Positions 21,907-35,255 of a stretch of DNA of 64,000 nucleotides are shown piece by piece. Origin of the DNA: Orobanche coerulescens (taxonomy: Eukaryota; Streptophyta; Magnoliopsida; Lamiales; Orobanchaceae); contig CM065814.1 in the NCBI GenBank assembly GCA_033398695.1, positions 16,922,358-16,986,357 of the forward strand, written 5' to 3'. Below the pieces are notes generated by a model. That model was not told the DNA's origin. It was given only the letters and a program-made list of their open reading frames with translations, and ran no database searches. Each line of letters opens with the position of its first letter. Position 1 is the stretch's first letter. The position numbers were made by a program, and so were the translations under genes.

Positions 21907-23221
21907 GACACCGAGAGGAATGACACCGAGAGGAATGGCAAAAGGATGAAAGCCATCCCATTCACGGCCGAGAGGGGGTGTGGCCGGATTTGGAGCTATC
22001 TTCGGGCTCTTAAAATTTCCGGCAAACTCCACGGGTCATTTTGGAAGGGGGCTGCCAATTATGCGAGCCGTCTTGGAGGGGAGGCAAATATTGAACTGAA
22101 GTCCATGTAAATAAATCGAACATTCCATTCTCATTATTGAATAAAAGAAAATGCACTAGAAGTGTTTACAGTTTATTTACGTAAACCGTTCGCAAGTCAA
22201 TAAACTTAAATGGGCATTAAGTTTTGAGTAAGACTTGTATAACTGATGCTAGGACGTGTGCATATCTTGATAGCATAGTTATAAGTATATTGGTGGGACC
22301 AGTATACTCGGACACGACTCATACTTTATTCAGTCACACGGTATTAACTCTCGGAGAGTTGATGACAAATCGAAAGGTTGTGATAGTATACGTGGACCTT
22401 TGACTTGAGGGTTCAATAGAAGATGTGCCTGTGACGCTTAGTTTGTCATTAGAGTAGTTAGACTCATTTGCTTAATTGCTAAGTCAACCTCGAAGTGCGG
22501 ACTATACGGGCAGGCAACAGTCTTTACTGTATGCCAAGAAAGGATTCTATCTCCTGTTAGTGAGCAGGCGAATGTCCTATAAGGCTAATGGTAAATAAGA
22601 CCATAAGTCTTTGGCCAAAGTATTCTGATCTAGTCGTATTAGATACACTAGTAATCAGTCGGTCTTGATTTGCATTAACACATGTATAGAGTCTAGTCAA
22701 CAGTAGGGTTTGACTTTACCGTGACCCGAAACCGGGACATCTGATGAAGGGTCTTTATGTATATGGTATTCACGACATAATGGTTCTGGAATGATCCCTT
22801 CATTCGTTCTCCGTCGGGATTTACAATGCGGCCTGCTAGGCTGGCTAAGTGGTGCCCGCACTCATTGGTTCCTCCCAATACCGGCTGAGATGGACCTTCA
22901 GAGTCGCGCATCAGGAGCGTTGTCGGATAAATGTGAATTTATTATCTCTCTAATAATATTAGATATTGGATATCTAATTATGATTTATTGGATAAATCAA
23001 ACAGCGGTCTTATGAATTTAAATTAAGTTACCGGGTAATTAATTTAATTCATAAATTATATTTCTTAGAGAAATATTTCTGTATTTGATATAATTAATTA
23101 ATTATATTAATTAATTAGTATAAATACATTGGTGATAAAACGGAGTATATTTTACGGAGTCGTTTGACGAACGTCCGGTACACGAGCTGAGTGACTCAGC
23201 CCGTTTCGTAGCACTTTCCTC
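21907..23221 (+). other. Non-coding block replacing the LINE A RT, copy 3
   Basis: Same 15-bp tandem repeat at its start and same inverted repeat near 23015-23056. No coding sense seen. Confidence 0.6.
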
Positions 23222-24176
23222 ATGGGGCCGCCCCACCTCCCTCTCAATGAAAGTGTGTATAATAAGTGGATTCTTACTCCCCATTATCTTGCTCTTAGTG
23301 GTATCATTTCTACCACCTCTTGTTTTTGTTGTGGTGGTCAAGAAAGTTTGCTTCATCCCCTTGTGACCGGGCCAGTTGCCTCTAAAGTGTGGGATTTGTT
23401 TTACTTGATAACTCGCCCGAACATTATCAATGTCAATCAATTCTTGAGGAGTTGGTTCAGCAAAGCGAAAGGTAAAATACATATCTTCCATATCATTCCC
23501 GTGCTTATTTGTTGGTTTCTTTGGTGTTGTAGGAATGATAAAAGAGTTAATATGATTCCTTTCATGGCCAACGGGTTTGTGCTAGAGTTTGGAACTACCT
23601 TCGCTATATTAAGGTGCCTTGGAAGGCAAGGCACTTTTGGCATTAGGGGGAGGTTTTGCGGCTAAGCTGTGTATTTTGATGCCCTCGCCTCCCAAAATTA
23701 AACTCATGACCGTCAGTTGGGATCCGCCACCCATTGGGTGGTTTAAATTGAATACAGATGGGGCGGCCAAAAACAATCTAGGTTTAGCGGCAGTCGGGGG
23801 ATCCTCCTGGACCATCGCGGTACCCCTATATTCTGCTTCTATGAATTTATTGGAGAGCAATCTAATTCTTATGCGGAGCTCTTCGCAATCTGGCGAGGGA
23901 TTGACCTTTATGTGGAGAGAGGGTTTCAGAATATTTGGGTGGAAGCTGATTCTACCATTGTCATTAATTTGGTTTCTTCAGAGTCTGTTTGTCAATGGCA
24001 CCGTCAAGGATTAATCTCTAAAATTAAAAAAAATGACTTGTGATAATAATATTTGCTACTCACATTTACAGAGAAGGAAATGGGTTGCTTATCACCATGC
24101 GAATCAAGGTTGCCTTTATAGAGAATATTTCTACTCGGACTGTCAAGATCTCATAGGGAAGATTTGTGGGCTTTGA
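23222..24176 (+). pseudogene. LINE A zf-RVT and RNase H, copy 3
   Basis: zf-RVT (CFCCGGQESLLH intact) followed by RNase H fragments in mixed frames to TGA 24174-24176. The post-REGN catalytic Asp is Tyr and the following Leu codon has become Met (CACCATGCG). Confidence 0.8.
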
Positions 24177-24348
24177 TGACTTTTCAATCATTTGGCTTGA
24201 TGAGGATCTAGCCACCCTCGGTTTTCGGGTGTGTAGAGGGACTCGTCCCCCCTCAATCTGTTTGGGCGTGTAGTGGGTCTCGTCCCCCCACATTTCGGAT
24301 CCGTTGAATAAAATTTGTTTTTTTTTTTAAAAAGTATTATTTAATAGT

Positions 24349-25704
24349 TGATCTTGGAGACTACATTATGGCTTTTTCCCACTCATGGGTAGGGTGGTAT
24401 AGTCGGCCGGAAAGTCTTTTGGAAACTTACCTCTCATGGTGGTTTTTCTTTTAAAAGTGCATGGGAGGCGGTTCGGCAACGCCAAGACAATCACAATCTT
24501 TTAAAATGTTGCTGGAATCAAACCATTACTCCCACCATGTCCTTTTTTATGGTTAGGCTCTTAAAAAATGGCTCCCTATCCCGGATGGACTTAGAGCCAG
24601 GGGTATCATTGCCGACAATGCTTGCTTTTGTTTTTCCTCATCTTTTTCTTAATGGGCCGGTTGCATCGGCGATTTAGGCCAACTTTTGTTCTTTAGTTGG
24701 ATCCCATTTCTTCAAACTAATAATATTACCTTGGTTATTAGCAAATGATTTAATAAATCTTTGGGAGATATCTACATTTTGCGTATGATCCCCATTCTTA
24801 TCTTGTGGTTTATTTGATGCTGTAGGAATGACATGCGGGTCAAGAAGATCACTTTCACGGCCCAAAGAGTGTGCAATCGCATTTGGGGTTACTTGTATTT
24901 AATCAAAGTGCACCGGGCCCTTAAGCCGCGGGCCTGGCTGGGTGCCCCGGTGCTCGTAGATATTTTGGGATTGAATTTTTGTCCTTGTAATTTCTCTAGC
25001 AGCTTCCATTGTAACTGTAATAACAAAAAAAGAAAAAATTACCATTGTTAGATGGGTTAAACTGGGTCCCAGGATTACGAAAATCAACACCGATGGGGCT
25101 TCGAAAGGTAATCCTAGGGATTCGGCCGCGGGAGGCATAGTTAGAAACTGTTCGGGGGATCCTATTTTCACGTTTCACGAATTTATCGGAACCACACCAA
25201 TAACTTTGCCGAGCTTTTTGCCATTTGGAGAGCGTTGGACCTTTGCTATGAGAGGAACATTCAGAAGGTTTGGGTTGAGGTGGATTCGGCTTTTGCTCTT
25301 TCATTTATTACCTCGCCTAACATCGGAAATTGGGAAGTCCAAAGCATTCGTCACAAAATCTTGTCATCTCGTCGTACTGTGGATATCTCGTTTTCCCATA
25401 TCTATCAGGAAGGGAATGCCATTGCGGACCACTTGGCCAATGAAGGGCACAAGTCCAAAAACTTTCGTCTTTTCATCTAGTCGGATCTATCCGGGCAGAT
25501 TCGTGGTATGATTAGATTGGACAAAAGTGATTTCCCTTATGTTAGATTCAAGTAGGCCGATCGTTAGGCCGTGTTTCACTTTGTTTTAATTTCGCATGGG
25601 GCGTGTAGAGGGGCTCGTCCTCCCTCAATCTGTTTGGGCGTGTAGTGGGTCTCGTCCCCCCACATTTCCGATCTGTTGAATTAAATTGGTTCTTTTTTTA
25701 AAAG
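24349..25704 (+). mobile_element. LINE B, copy 3
   Basis: The 17-bp duplication is at 24332-24348 and 25705-25721. More damaged than the other LINE B copies: an extra T near 24375, one A lost in an A run near 24567, and 19 bases lost in the zinc-binding part near 24632 (TTTGTTTTTCCTC). RNase H still reads IADHLANEGHKSK, then a stop replaces the C-terminal part (TTCATCTAG, 25475-25480). End of region at TAG 25553-25555. Confidence 0.85.
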
Positions 25705-25721
25705 AAGTATTGTTTAATAGT

Positions 25722-26899
25722 CGGGCTCTTTTTACTATTTGCTCTATGATTGGGAAATCATTACGTATTGATAGTGCCACAGCTAATTTAAGTCGTGCCT
25801 CTACTCCTCGAATTTGCGTAGAAGTTGATCTAACAAAAAATATTCTGAAAACCGTTCCACTTTTACTCGATGGTCAGCAAGTCTTTCAAGAAGTGGAATA
25901 TGAATTCATGCCCAAATATTGCAGCCATTGCAAACACCTAGGCCACGATTTGCGTTCGTTTTTGTCTATTAAAAGTGCATCGAAGGATCTCTCAGAATCC
26001 CATTCTGACCTTTCATCTACCCCAGCCGAGTCCAGGCCTTACTCAACAAAGGCTGCCGAGACTCAAGGTCCAGACCAGACCATTACTCTCTCCAAATCCA
26101 GGGAACTTTTGGAGGTTCCTGTCTCGGCCACTCAAGGCTGCTCGGTTTCGACCGCCCATCGTCGGTCAGATCTCTCAAGGATATCTCTGATTTGGACGAC
26201 TCAATCTCTTTAGACTCGAAAGGAATTATTACCTTTACTCCAGGAAGAAATAATGCGATGAACAAGCCACTAAATGCCTCGAAGATAAGAAATGATATCC
26301 TTCAATCTTATGATCAGTTTGATTATGTTTCAAAAGTCAACCCTCGTCACAAGTACGCTTCTTACATGCCTGACACTTATATTGAGAAGAATTATTTCAC
26401 GGAGGGTGATCGCACAGACTTGGACTCGAAGCCTATTTTATTACACCCAAAGAAAAAAGTTAATAAAAACTCAAAGATCAATACCGTCAAGCCAAAGCAG
26501 ATTGAGGAACGGGTCGGGGACATGAAGCTTAGTTCGGATCAAACTCAAGAGAGGTTTTATGCACTACAAAAGATCGAGACCATGTCAAAAACCAGAATGG
26601 TGGAACCCGATAAATCTGCAGTTCAGAGAGAAAAGGTTCAAGACCATGATATGGATATGGAATTTCAAAAGGTTGTGAGCAAGAAAAGGCAAAAGAAAAA
26701 AAAAAGCTCGAAAAAAGCAAGAAAGTGGTTCGTAGTTTGTTATGACTTTGTTTGAGTTTTGGCCCCCCATAATTATCCTTTTTCGTTTTGTGGCTATATT
26801 TGGGATTTGCCCCCCCAGAAAATATCGGCTTTGTAAGTGAATAGGCCTCCCTAATCTTGTTTGTTCTATAATATGACACATTTTTTTTTAAAAAAAAAG
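25722..26899 (+). pseudogene. LINE C (ORF1 C-terminal half), copy 3
   Basis: The knuckle is damaged: CSHCKHLGHDLRSF, so the last zinc-binding Cys is Phe and the preceding Gly is Arg. A local rearrangement near 26134 (CAAGGCTGCTCGG for CAGCAGCCGTTCGG) shifts frame. The rest reads 26192-26755 and ends as in copy 2. Confidence 0.83.
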
Positions 26900-27100
26900 T
26901 ATGAAAATATGGAACTCAAAAAATTTTCGGATGTTCTCTGTCTCTAGAATTTTTTTCCTCCTCCTCTCTACATTCTTCATCTGTTCTTCACCCTTCTTTG
27001 ATTTTTCCAGACGTTACCTACATCTTAGCTGATAACGTCTCTTTTCTTTTCCTTTTCCGCCGCCTAGTGCGGCGGTCCGCTTTTAATTTATTACTGCCTT

Positions 27101-29915
27101 ATGACAGAAAAAACAACGCCTCGTGGGCCGGCTCCCTACCCAACACTAGAGGCATGTGATATCAACAATAAAATATCTCCCACTAAGAAATCATCCGCGG
27201 TGGAAAGCAGATCTAAAAAAAGCACTGTCCCCAAAAACAGATCCCATCTGGGGAGACGAATAATTATATTCAGAATTCTCTTAAAAATATCTCAACCTCT
27301 CCATTTTCTACAGCAGCGTCTCTCGGTCAACATCTGTCTTCTCAGAATAATAAATTGTCCTCAACCCTCACAATCTCAGATGGTTTCCCTTCTTTTAGAG
27401 AAAAAAATTCGGCGGTGGGTTCTTTCGTTTCGGCTTCTCGATCTTCCCTCATGAAGGAGGCAGTCTGGTCTTCGGCAAATCCAGGCGCGGGTGATTTTCT
27501 GGTTTCTTCTCCCATCGTCCCTTCTCAAATCGGCGATGGCGTTTCTTTTTTTCTCTACACCAAATCGGCGGGCGGCATCTTGGCGGTTTTCGGTCCTCTG
27601 GAGGTCTCCCCTTCCCCGGACGGTCCTTATGCTCCTGCTCATTCGGTGCCGGTCAGAATTTTGTGCCCGGAAATTGTGGGGGATGCGAAGGTGGTTGGCG
27701 GCATCAACTCTTCCTCGGCCATTGCTCCTGTTTCGGAGTCTCTCGCTGGTGGTCCGGTAGCTGTTGCCGTCGAAGATGCCCCGTCAGTGGCTCCTCCTTT
27801 GGTAAGTTTTCCTATTCCACTTTCTAAATGTTTTCCCCTTCCTCTAACCCGGTCGATCTATGTCCAGAAGTGTTGGAAAAGGCATCGGCTATCGCCGGAG
27901 GGATTTTAAACTATCATGTTCCGATCTCCCCCCCGTGTGGCTAAACCCATTTCTACAGTTTTTGATGGACTGGAAGAAGGGGAAATACCGTCTGTCCCGG
28001 TCAACTCCCCAGTCGGTGGTGTTAAGTCTTTTGCTAATATTGTTTCTAATGGTTATTCAACAGGAGCCCGTTTGGGCTCCGTTGATTCCACTGTGGAGAT
28101 TCCGACGGCTGTTTTCACTAAACAAGAATGTGATGATGTTTCTGCTGTTTATAAATTTGCGTTAATTGGTAAATTTTCATATGGCAAACCTCCAAATGAA
28201 TCAATAGCTAATCACTTGAAAAATTTTGGATTTAGTATATGTAAGGTTCAATTTCTTAATGCTAAACATGTGCTGATTTCTGTGGGTAACAAAGCTGCCT
28301 ACACTAAACTGTGGCTTAGACACGAATCTCATGTTTTAGGGTTCCCGATGAGATTGTTTAAATGGTCACCGTTTTTTAATTTTAAACACGAACCGGCCAC
28401 TGTCCCTATTTGGGTGAAAATTTTAGCTTTACCAGTTCAATGGTTTGATTTACATGCCTTACAAATGGTATCCAATTTGATTGGTAACTTCTTAAAACCG
28501 GATCCGCAAACCCTTAATCGGACTAGATTGAATTACTCTCGGGTGTGTGTTGAAGTTAATTTACAAAATCATCTCCCTGATAAGATTGCTATTAAATGTG
28601 ATGGAGTTTTATCAACACATTCTGTTGAATATGAAAAACTCCCAAAATATTGTTCTCACTGTCATCATATTGAGCATGATATAGATATGTGTTATTTTAA
28701 AAATCCATCGCTGAAAGCGAAAGAGTTCCCTAAATTTAATCAGTTGAGAAAAACAGCTTCAATCGATAAAGAAAATGGCAAATATATTATATTGAAAGAA
28801 CCGGTTCCTATTGGTGAAAAAGGACTGGTTAGTGTTACGAATTTGTGTTTGGAGAATGTTGCAGGTCCCTCAAAAATTCAACAAGTGTGGCAGCCAATCA
28901 AGACAAAAAATGCTTTTAAGGAGGCCAGGGGAACTCTTCCTATTAATAATTATACCCTCCCCCAAAATGTTGTTACTGAATGTGCAGGCGATATCGAAGG
29001 TCACTTAGAGTCGGATATACCGGAGGATATAGTGCCTAGGGCCGAACAGGAGATCTCTGCGGTGAGCCAGGGCAAGAGGCCGCAAATTGAGACGAGTAAT
29101 ATGTTCGACCTCTTACAAACTGAGGAAGAGATGGTTGATAAAAATAAGGGCATTGTATATTTACCCCCTCCCCAAAAAATAATGATTGTAATAAACCCAC
29201 CCCGCCTTTAGTAGGAGTCAGTATTATGATTGATCCCCTCCCCTCCAAAATGACTGTGACTGTTCTGTTCATCCCACCCCAACTGGCTCCAGTCATTTTG
29301 GATATTTGTGATACTAATTTTTGTAATTCTCGTTCAAATGAGCATGTTGTCAGTGAGCAGACCAGGCCTCCTACTTTGGGCCAAACCGAGCTGGATTATT
29401 CTAACGGGGCAGGTATGTCTCCCCCTTCTGAGCCCCCCCCTCCCCCCCCCCCAATTTTTGATAATATTTCTGCTACGGATGATGCTTTGGTTGGTGGTTA
29501 TTATGTGATGGTTAATGATTGTGTTGAGTCATCTAATAGTTCGGGAACCCAACCCTTACAGGTTAGTGAGACCAGTAGGGGCATTACTCAAGATCCCCTA
29601 AAACTCCCCTTGATTTAGAATCAATTATCCTTGGATGATGAATCTGAGTTTGGGGAATTTAAGGACGATGTTGACGAGGGCAATTCGGAACCGTCGCTTG
29701 GCTCTAAGGAGGACATGTTTGAACAATTCTTTTCGGAGGGGAATGAATCTAATCAACTGGAAACTAAAACAAAACTTGTGCTCACACTTCCGGTTGAAGT
29801 TGAGATAAAACTGGAAGTTCCTAAACCGTCTAAACCATCTAAAAAATCTAATAAAGCGAGCTCTAGCTCTAACAACCTAAGAATATCCACCCGTCGAACC
29901 CGTTTTAATGGTTAA
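27101..29915 (+). pseudogene. LINE A ORF1 (gag-like), copy 4
   Basis: Longest single ORF1 frame in the window, 27916-29211 (431 codons). DUF4283-like domain lies at about residues 65-215 and the CCHC knuckle at 246-259 (C246, C249, H254, C259). The Gly before the knuckle His is Glu here (HHIEHD). A 6-bp loss at 27930 removed two of the prolines before VAKPIS. The N-terminal part (27101-27454 and 27355-27909) remains in two other frames. The acidic C-terminus reads 29631-29915, open because an upstream stretch here gives LDDESEFGEF. Confidence 0.87.
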
Positions 29916-30896
29916 TTTAATTATCTGGAATGTCAGGGGTATTGGGAACGAGTTTGCTCAAAAAATTGTTAAACTCTTTGAAAAAGACTATTGCCTTAAT
30001 ATTTTGGCTCTTATTGAGCCCAAAGTTGATTTAAATGCTTCATATTTTTGTAGATTATTTGGTTTTGATAGAGTTGTTGCTAATCAGAATAATCATATTT
30101 GGATTTTTTCGGATATCAACACTAATATTTCTGTTATTAAGAACACAAATCAAATGCTCCACACGACGGTTGTCCATAATTCTTCCCCCGATCCTTTTAT
30201 GTTATCGGTGGTGTATGGTAAGAACAAGAAAATTGAGAGGCGGGATTTGTGGGAGGATTTAATTTCGGTTAGTCAAGTCCATACTCCTTGGATGGTGGGT
30301 GGTGATTTCAATACCGTCCTCCATTCTTGTGAAAAAAGAGGGGGAACCCCACCTATCCCATCGAATATTGAGGAATTTAGAGACGCTGCCCTTGAATGTG
30401 AGCTCACCGATGGAGGGTATGTGGGTTCTCCTTTCACTTGATATAGTAATTCTATTTGGCAATGGTTGGATCGTATTTTTTTCCTCCTCCGAGCGGTATA
30501 ATAAATTTAATAATTGTGTTGTTAGGCACATTCCTAGACACACTTCGGACCATCATGCTCTTCTTTGTGAATTTTCTTCCTCTTTTATTAAACATCCTAC
30601 CTCCTTCCGTTTCCAAAATATGTGGACTAAACACCACGACTTTTAGGAAGTGGTTAGAGATTGTTGGTCCATTCCTAGTCCCTTTACGGGCCTTTACAAA
30701 CTATCTAAAAAACTTTCGCGTCTCAAAATTGCTCTTAAAGAGTGGAATAGGAGTGTGTTTGGGAATATTTTTGTAAAAGTGGCCGAGGCTCAAAACCGTG
30801 CGGCCGAAGCGGAGGACAATTTTGACAACGATCCTTCCAATGTCAATAAGGAACAACTTAAAAGAATGAACGAGAATCTTCTTTGGACTCTTTCTC
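29908..30896 (+). pseudogene. LINE A ORF2 N-terminus: endonuclease, copy 4 (3' deleted)
   Basis: Endonuclease reads WNVRG to GGDFN and stops at TGA 30439-30441, where a Trp codon in FTWYS was. A second nonsense change (TTTTAGGAAGTGG) lies at 30643-30645. The pre-RT linker is cut at LLWTLSH by a deletion that joins it directly to the AT-rich block (TTTCTC/ATGTGAATTT). No 15-bp repeat or RT remnant survives. Confidence 0.85.
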
Positions 30897-31187
30897 ATGT
30901 GAATTTATTATCTCTCTAATAATATTAGATATTGGATATCTAATTATGATTTATTGGATAAATCAAACAGCGGTCTTATGAATTTAAATTAAGTTACCGG
31001 GTAATTAATTTAATTCATAAATTATATTTCTTAGAGAAATATTTTTGTATTTGATATAATTAATTAATTATATTAATTAATTAGTATAAATATATTGGTG
31101 ATAAAACGGAGTATATTTTACGGAGTCGTTTGACAAACGTCCGGTACACGAGCCGAGTGACTCGGCCCGTTTCGTAGCACTTTCCTC
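30897..31187 (+). other. Remaining part of the RT-replacing block, copy 4
   Basis: Only the last ~290 bases of the block seen in copies 1-3 are present. They include the inverted repeat (30977-31018) and the AT-rich run before the zf-RVT part. Confidence 0.6.
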
Positions 31188-32151
31188 ATGGGGCCGCCCC
31201 ACCTCTCTCTCAATGAAAGTGTGTATAATAAGTGGATTCCTACTCCCCATTATCTTTCTCTTAGTGGTATCATTTCTAACACCTCTTGTTTTTGTTGTGG
31301 TGGTCAAAAAAGTTTGCTTCATCCCCTTGTGACCGGGCTAGTTGCCTCTAAAGTGAGGGATTTGTTTTACTTGATAGCTGGCGTAACTCGCCCGAACATT
31401 ATCAATGTCAATCAATTCTTGAGGAGTTGGTTCAGCAAAGCGAAAGGTAAAATACATATCTTCCATATCATTACCGTGCTTATTTGTTGGTTTCTTTGGT
31501 GTTGTAGGAATGATAAAAGAGTTAATAAGATTCCTTTCATGGCCAACGGGTTTGTGCTAGAGTTTGGAACTACCTTCGCTATATTAAGGTGCCTTGGAAG
31601 GCAAGGCACTTTTGGCATTAGGGGGAGGTTTTGCGGCTAAGCTGTGTATTTCGATGCCCTCGCCTCCCAAAATTAAACTCATGACCGTCAGTTGGGATCC
31701 GCCACCCATTGGGTGGTTTAAATTGAATACGGATGGGGCGGCCAAAAACAATCTAGGTTTAGCGGCAGTCGGGGGATCCTCCTGGACCATCGCGGTACCC
31801 CTATATTCTGCTTCTATGAATTTATTGGAGATCAATCTAATTCTTATGCGGAGCTCTTCGCAATCTGGCGAGGGATTGACCTTTGTGTGGAGAGAGGGTT
31901 TCAGAATATTTGGGTGGAAGCTGATTCTACCATTGTCATTAATTTGGTTTCTTCAGAGTCTGTTTGTCAATGGCACCGTCAAGGATTAATCTCTAAAATT
32001 AAAAAAAATGACTTGTGATTATAATATTTGCTACTCACATTTACAGAGAAGGAAATGGGTTGCTTATCACCTTGCGAATCAAGGTTGCCTTTATAGAGAA
32101 TATTTCTACTCGGACTGTCAAGATATCATAGGGAAGATTTGTGGGCTTTGA
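31188..32151 (+). pseudogene. LINE A zf-RVT and RNase H, copy 4
   Basis: Carries a unique 9-bp in-frame insertion near 31377 (AGCTGGCGT), giving LIAGVTRPN. Otherwise as in the other copies, ending at TGA 32149-32151. Confidence 0.8.
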
Positions 32152-32320
32152 TGACTTTTCAATCATTTGGCTTGATGAGGATCTAGCCACCCTCAGTTTT
32201 TGGGCATGTAGAGGGACTCGTCCCCCCTCAATCTGTTTGGGCGTGTAGTGGGTCTCGTCCCCCCACATTTCGGATCCGTTGAATAAAATTTGTTTTTTTT
32301 TAAAAGTATTATTTAATAGT

Positions 32321-33694
32321 TGATCTTGGAGACTACATTATGGCTTTTCCCACTCATGGGGAGGGTGGTATAGTCGGTCGGAAAGTCTTTTGGAAACTTA
32401 CCTCTCATGGTGGTTTTTCTTTTAAAAGTGCATGGGAGGCGGTTCGGCAACGCCAAGACAATCACAATCTTTTAAAATGTTGCTGGAATCAAACCATTAC
32501 TCCCACCATGTCCTTTTTTATGGATAGGCTCTTAAAAAAATGGCTCCCTATCCCGGATGGACTTAGAGTCAGGGGTATCATTGCCGACAATGCTTGCTTT
32601 TGTTGAGATGGCGTTGAGGATTTTCCTCATCTTTTTCTTAATGGGCCGGTTGCATCGGCGATTTAGGCCAACTTTTGTTCTTTAGTTGGATCCCATTTCT
32701 TCAAACTAATAATATTACCTTGGTTATTACCAAATGATTTAATAAATCTTTGGGATATATCTACATTTTGCGTATGATCCCCATTCTTATCTTGTGGTTT
32801 ATTTGGTGTTGTAGGAATGACATGCGGGTTAAGAAGATCACTTTCACGGCCCAAAGAGTGTGCGATCGCATTTGGGGTTACTTGGATTTAATCAAAGTGC
32901 ACCGGGCCCTTAAGCCGCGGGCCTGGCTGGGTGCCCCGGTGCTCGTAGATATTTTGGGATTGAATTTTTGTCCTTGTAATTTCTCTAGCAGCTTCCATTG
33001 TAACTGTAATAACAAAAAAAGAAAAAATTACCATTGTTAGATGGGTTAAACTGGGTCCCAGGATTACGAAAATCAACACGGATGGGGCTTCGAAAGGTAA
33101 TCCTAGGGATTCGACCGCAGGAGGCATAGTTAGAAACTGTTCGGGGGATCCTATTTTCACGTTTCACGGATTTATCGGAACCACACCAATAACTTTGCCG
33201 AGCTTTTTGCCATTTGGATAGCGTTGGACCTTTGCTATGAGAGGAACATTCAGAAGGTTTGGGTTGAGGTGGATTCGACTTTTGCTCTTTCATTTATTAC
33301 CTCGCCTAACATCGGAAATTGGGAAGTCCAAAGCATTCGTCACAAAATCTTGTCATCTCGTCGTACTGTGGATATCTCGTTTTTCCATATCTATCAGGAA
33401 GGGAATGCCATTGCGGACCACTTGGCCAATGAAGGGTACAAGTCCAGAAACTTTCGTCTTTTCAGCCCGTCGGATCTATCCGGGCAGATTCGTGGTTTGA
33501 TTAGACTGGACAAAAGTGATTTCCCATATGTTAGATTCAAGTAGGCCGATCGTTAATGCCGTGTTTCACTTTGTTTTAATTTCGCGTGGGGCGTGTAGAG
33601 GGGATCGTCCTCCCTCAATCTATTTGGGCGTGTAGTGGGTCTCGTCCCCCCACATTTCTGATCTGTTGAATTAAATTGGTTCTTTTTTTAAAAG
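32321..33694 (+). mobile_element. LINE B, copy 4
   Basis: The 17-bp duplication is at 32304-32320 and 33695-33711. zf-RVT open from 32340 until a Cys codon becomes TGA at 32604-32606 (TTTTGTTGAGAT). RNase H to 33544 keeps IADHLANEG. A further TGG-to-TAG change lies near 33218. Confidence 0.86.
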
Positions 33695-33921
33695 AAGTAT
33701 TGTTTAATAGTCGGGCTCTTTTTACTATTTGCTCTATGATTGGGAAATCATTACGTATTGATAGTGCCACAGCTAATTTAAGTCGTGCCTCTACTCCTCG
33801 AATTTGCGTAGAAGTTGATCTAACAAAAAATATTCTGAAAACCGTTCCACTTTTACTCGATGGTCAGCAAGTCTTTCAAGAGGTGGAATATGAATTCATG
33901 CCCAAATATTGCAGCCATTGC

Positions 33922-33926
33922 AAACA
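33922..33926 (+). repeat. Target-site duplication of Athila-like element, left
   Basis: AAACA, repeated at 43074-43078. Copies 1-3 show the uninterrupted target GCAAACACCTAGG. Confidence 0.95.
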
Positions 33927-34812
33927 TGTTGCGATATTTCTTTACACGCAAGTGCACGTCATCGTTTACAAGTAATAAAGTGATAAGTAGAGTATCGTTC
34001 CCACGAGGATTGAATCTCTAACTACCGATTTTTTTCGTATTCCAATTTTATCTGAACAATCGAATTTTGGTTTTGCGATTAAGAACTAAAAGAATTACTA
34101 AAAGACTAAGCAGTAGAAAACAATATCTTGGATAAAAGAAATCAAATGATGAATAAGTCTAGGGTTCTGAATCCACCTTAGTTTATCCGAATTTACTCTC
34201 GATTATCCGTAATAATTAATTTTCCTAATTTATTGAAGGCAGAGATTGCCAATATATTCTACCGCCTCTCCCGAGGTCAATAGATTTATCTAAAGGGGAA
34301 TAACGCACTCTATCCCTAGGTGAATTAATTCGTCAATAGGCGAAAATCATAAAATCTCCTAAAGGCCACGTAGTTCCTATGAGTATATTCCTATCTCACA
34401 GAATAAAACGGTCCTCACCAATAGTTCCTCACCAAATCTCCTCTCCCGATTCGAAGTGAATGATTAAATCAATACAACTATTGGCCAGATAATTGCAAGC
34501 ATTAAACATAATTGGGAAAACTCAATAAAAAGGTAATAAATTGGATAATCTCAATCAATTCGTCAAAACAAAGGTTTCATCAAAACCCTAGATTAGGGCT
34601 TTAGCCTGACATACTAAAAACTGAAAATACAGAATAAATAAACGAAAGCATAAAATTCAAATGCAGATGAAGCTCGGATTCCTCCGTTCTTCAGCTTCCG
34701 CCTTCTGCCCTTGAAGTCTTCTGCTTCCCTCTTCTTCTGCTGTCTCCAAGCTTAAGCTCTCAAAAACTAAAGATCCAAAGATTCCAAGATGATTTAATTA
34801 GGGTCTTAAACC

Positions 34813-34822
34813 CTATTTATAG
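34813..34822 (-). promoter_or_regulatory. TATA box of the Athila-like 3' LTR
   Basis: CTATAAATAG on the minus strand, about 95 bases downstream (element sense) of the palindrome array. A matching CTATAAATAG lies in the other LTR near 42650. Confidence 0.65.
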
Positions 34823-34912
34823 CTCAGCACAACTCCAAATCGCGTCCGTATTAGTCGGTCGAAAACTGGCTTCGAAACAGCTCAAAATCCGCGCGGGCAT
34901 ACAAAAACCGCC

Positions 34913-35091
34913 AAGTGTGTCGCGACTCACTAAACCTGTGCCGCGGCACATCGCCTTCAGCTGAATGCCTGGGCGTTAATTAATTCTTCTGTGCCGCGGC
35001 TCACAGGTTGTGCCGCGGCACTGAGTACAGTTACTCGCCCTTCGGTGGTGTCTTCTGTGCCGCGGCTCAGCTTCCTTGTGCCGCGGCTCAG
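34913..35091 (-). promoter_or_regulatory. Array of TGTGCCGCGGCACA palindromes in U3
   Basis: Five copies of GTGCCGCGGCNCA near 34938, 34990, 35009, 35056 and 35076, plus a weaker GTGTCGCGACTCAC at 34914. The core CCGCGG is unchanged in all five. Position is U3, upstream of the TATA box, so enhancer or operator sites for a dimeric protein are the natural reading; this is inference. Confidence 0.7.
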
Positions 35092-35255
35092 AGTCCAGAT
35101 TTGCCGTTTTCGCCCGTTTTGCTTCGTTTTAGCTTCCGGACTTCAATTTCCTATCAATCATACAAAATTAAGGCATTAAAAGCTCATTTAGACAATTTCA
35201 CTCACCAAAACACTACAAAATAATGATAAATAAGCGTATAAGAATACGCCTAACA

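Larger units (their letters stand above)
17768..26912 (+). repeat. Array unit, copy 3 (complete)
   Basis: Second complete unit, 9145 bases. It shares with copy 4 the loss of 24 bases in ORF1 (AAGGAGGCC junction near 19778), so copies 3 and 4 are sisters. Confidence 0.95.
33927..35255 (-). repeat. Athila-like element, 3' LTR
   Basis: 1329 bases, starting TGTTGCGATA and ending CCTAACA on the plus strand. In element orientation U3 begins at 35255. It contains the palindrome array and the TATA box listed separately. Confidence 0.95.
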
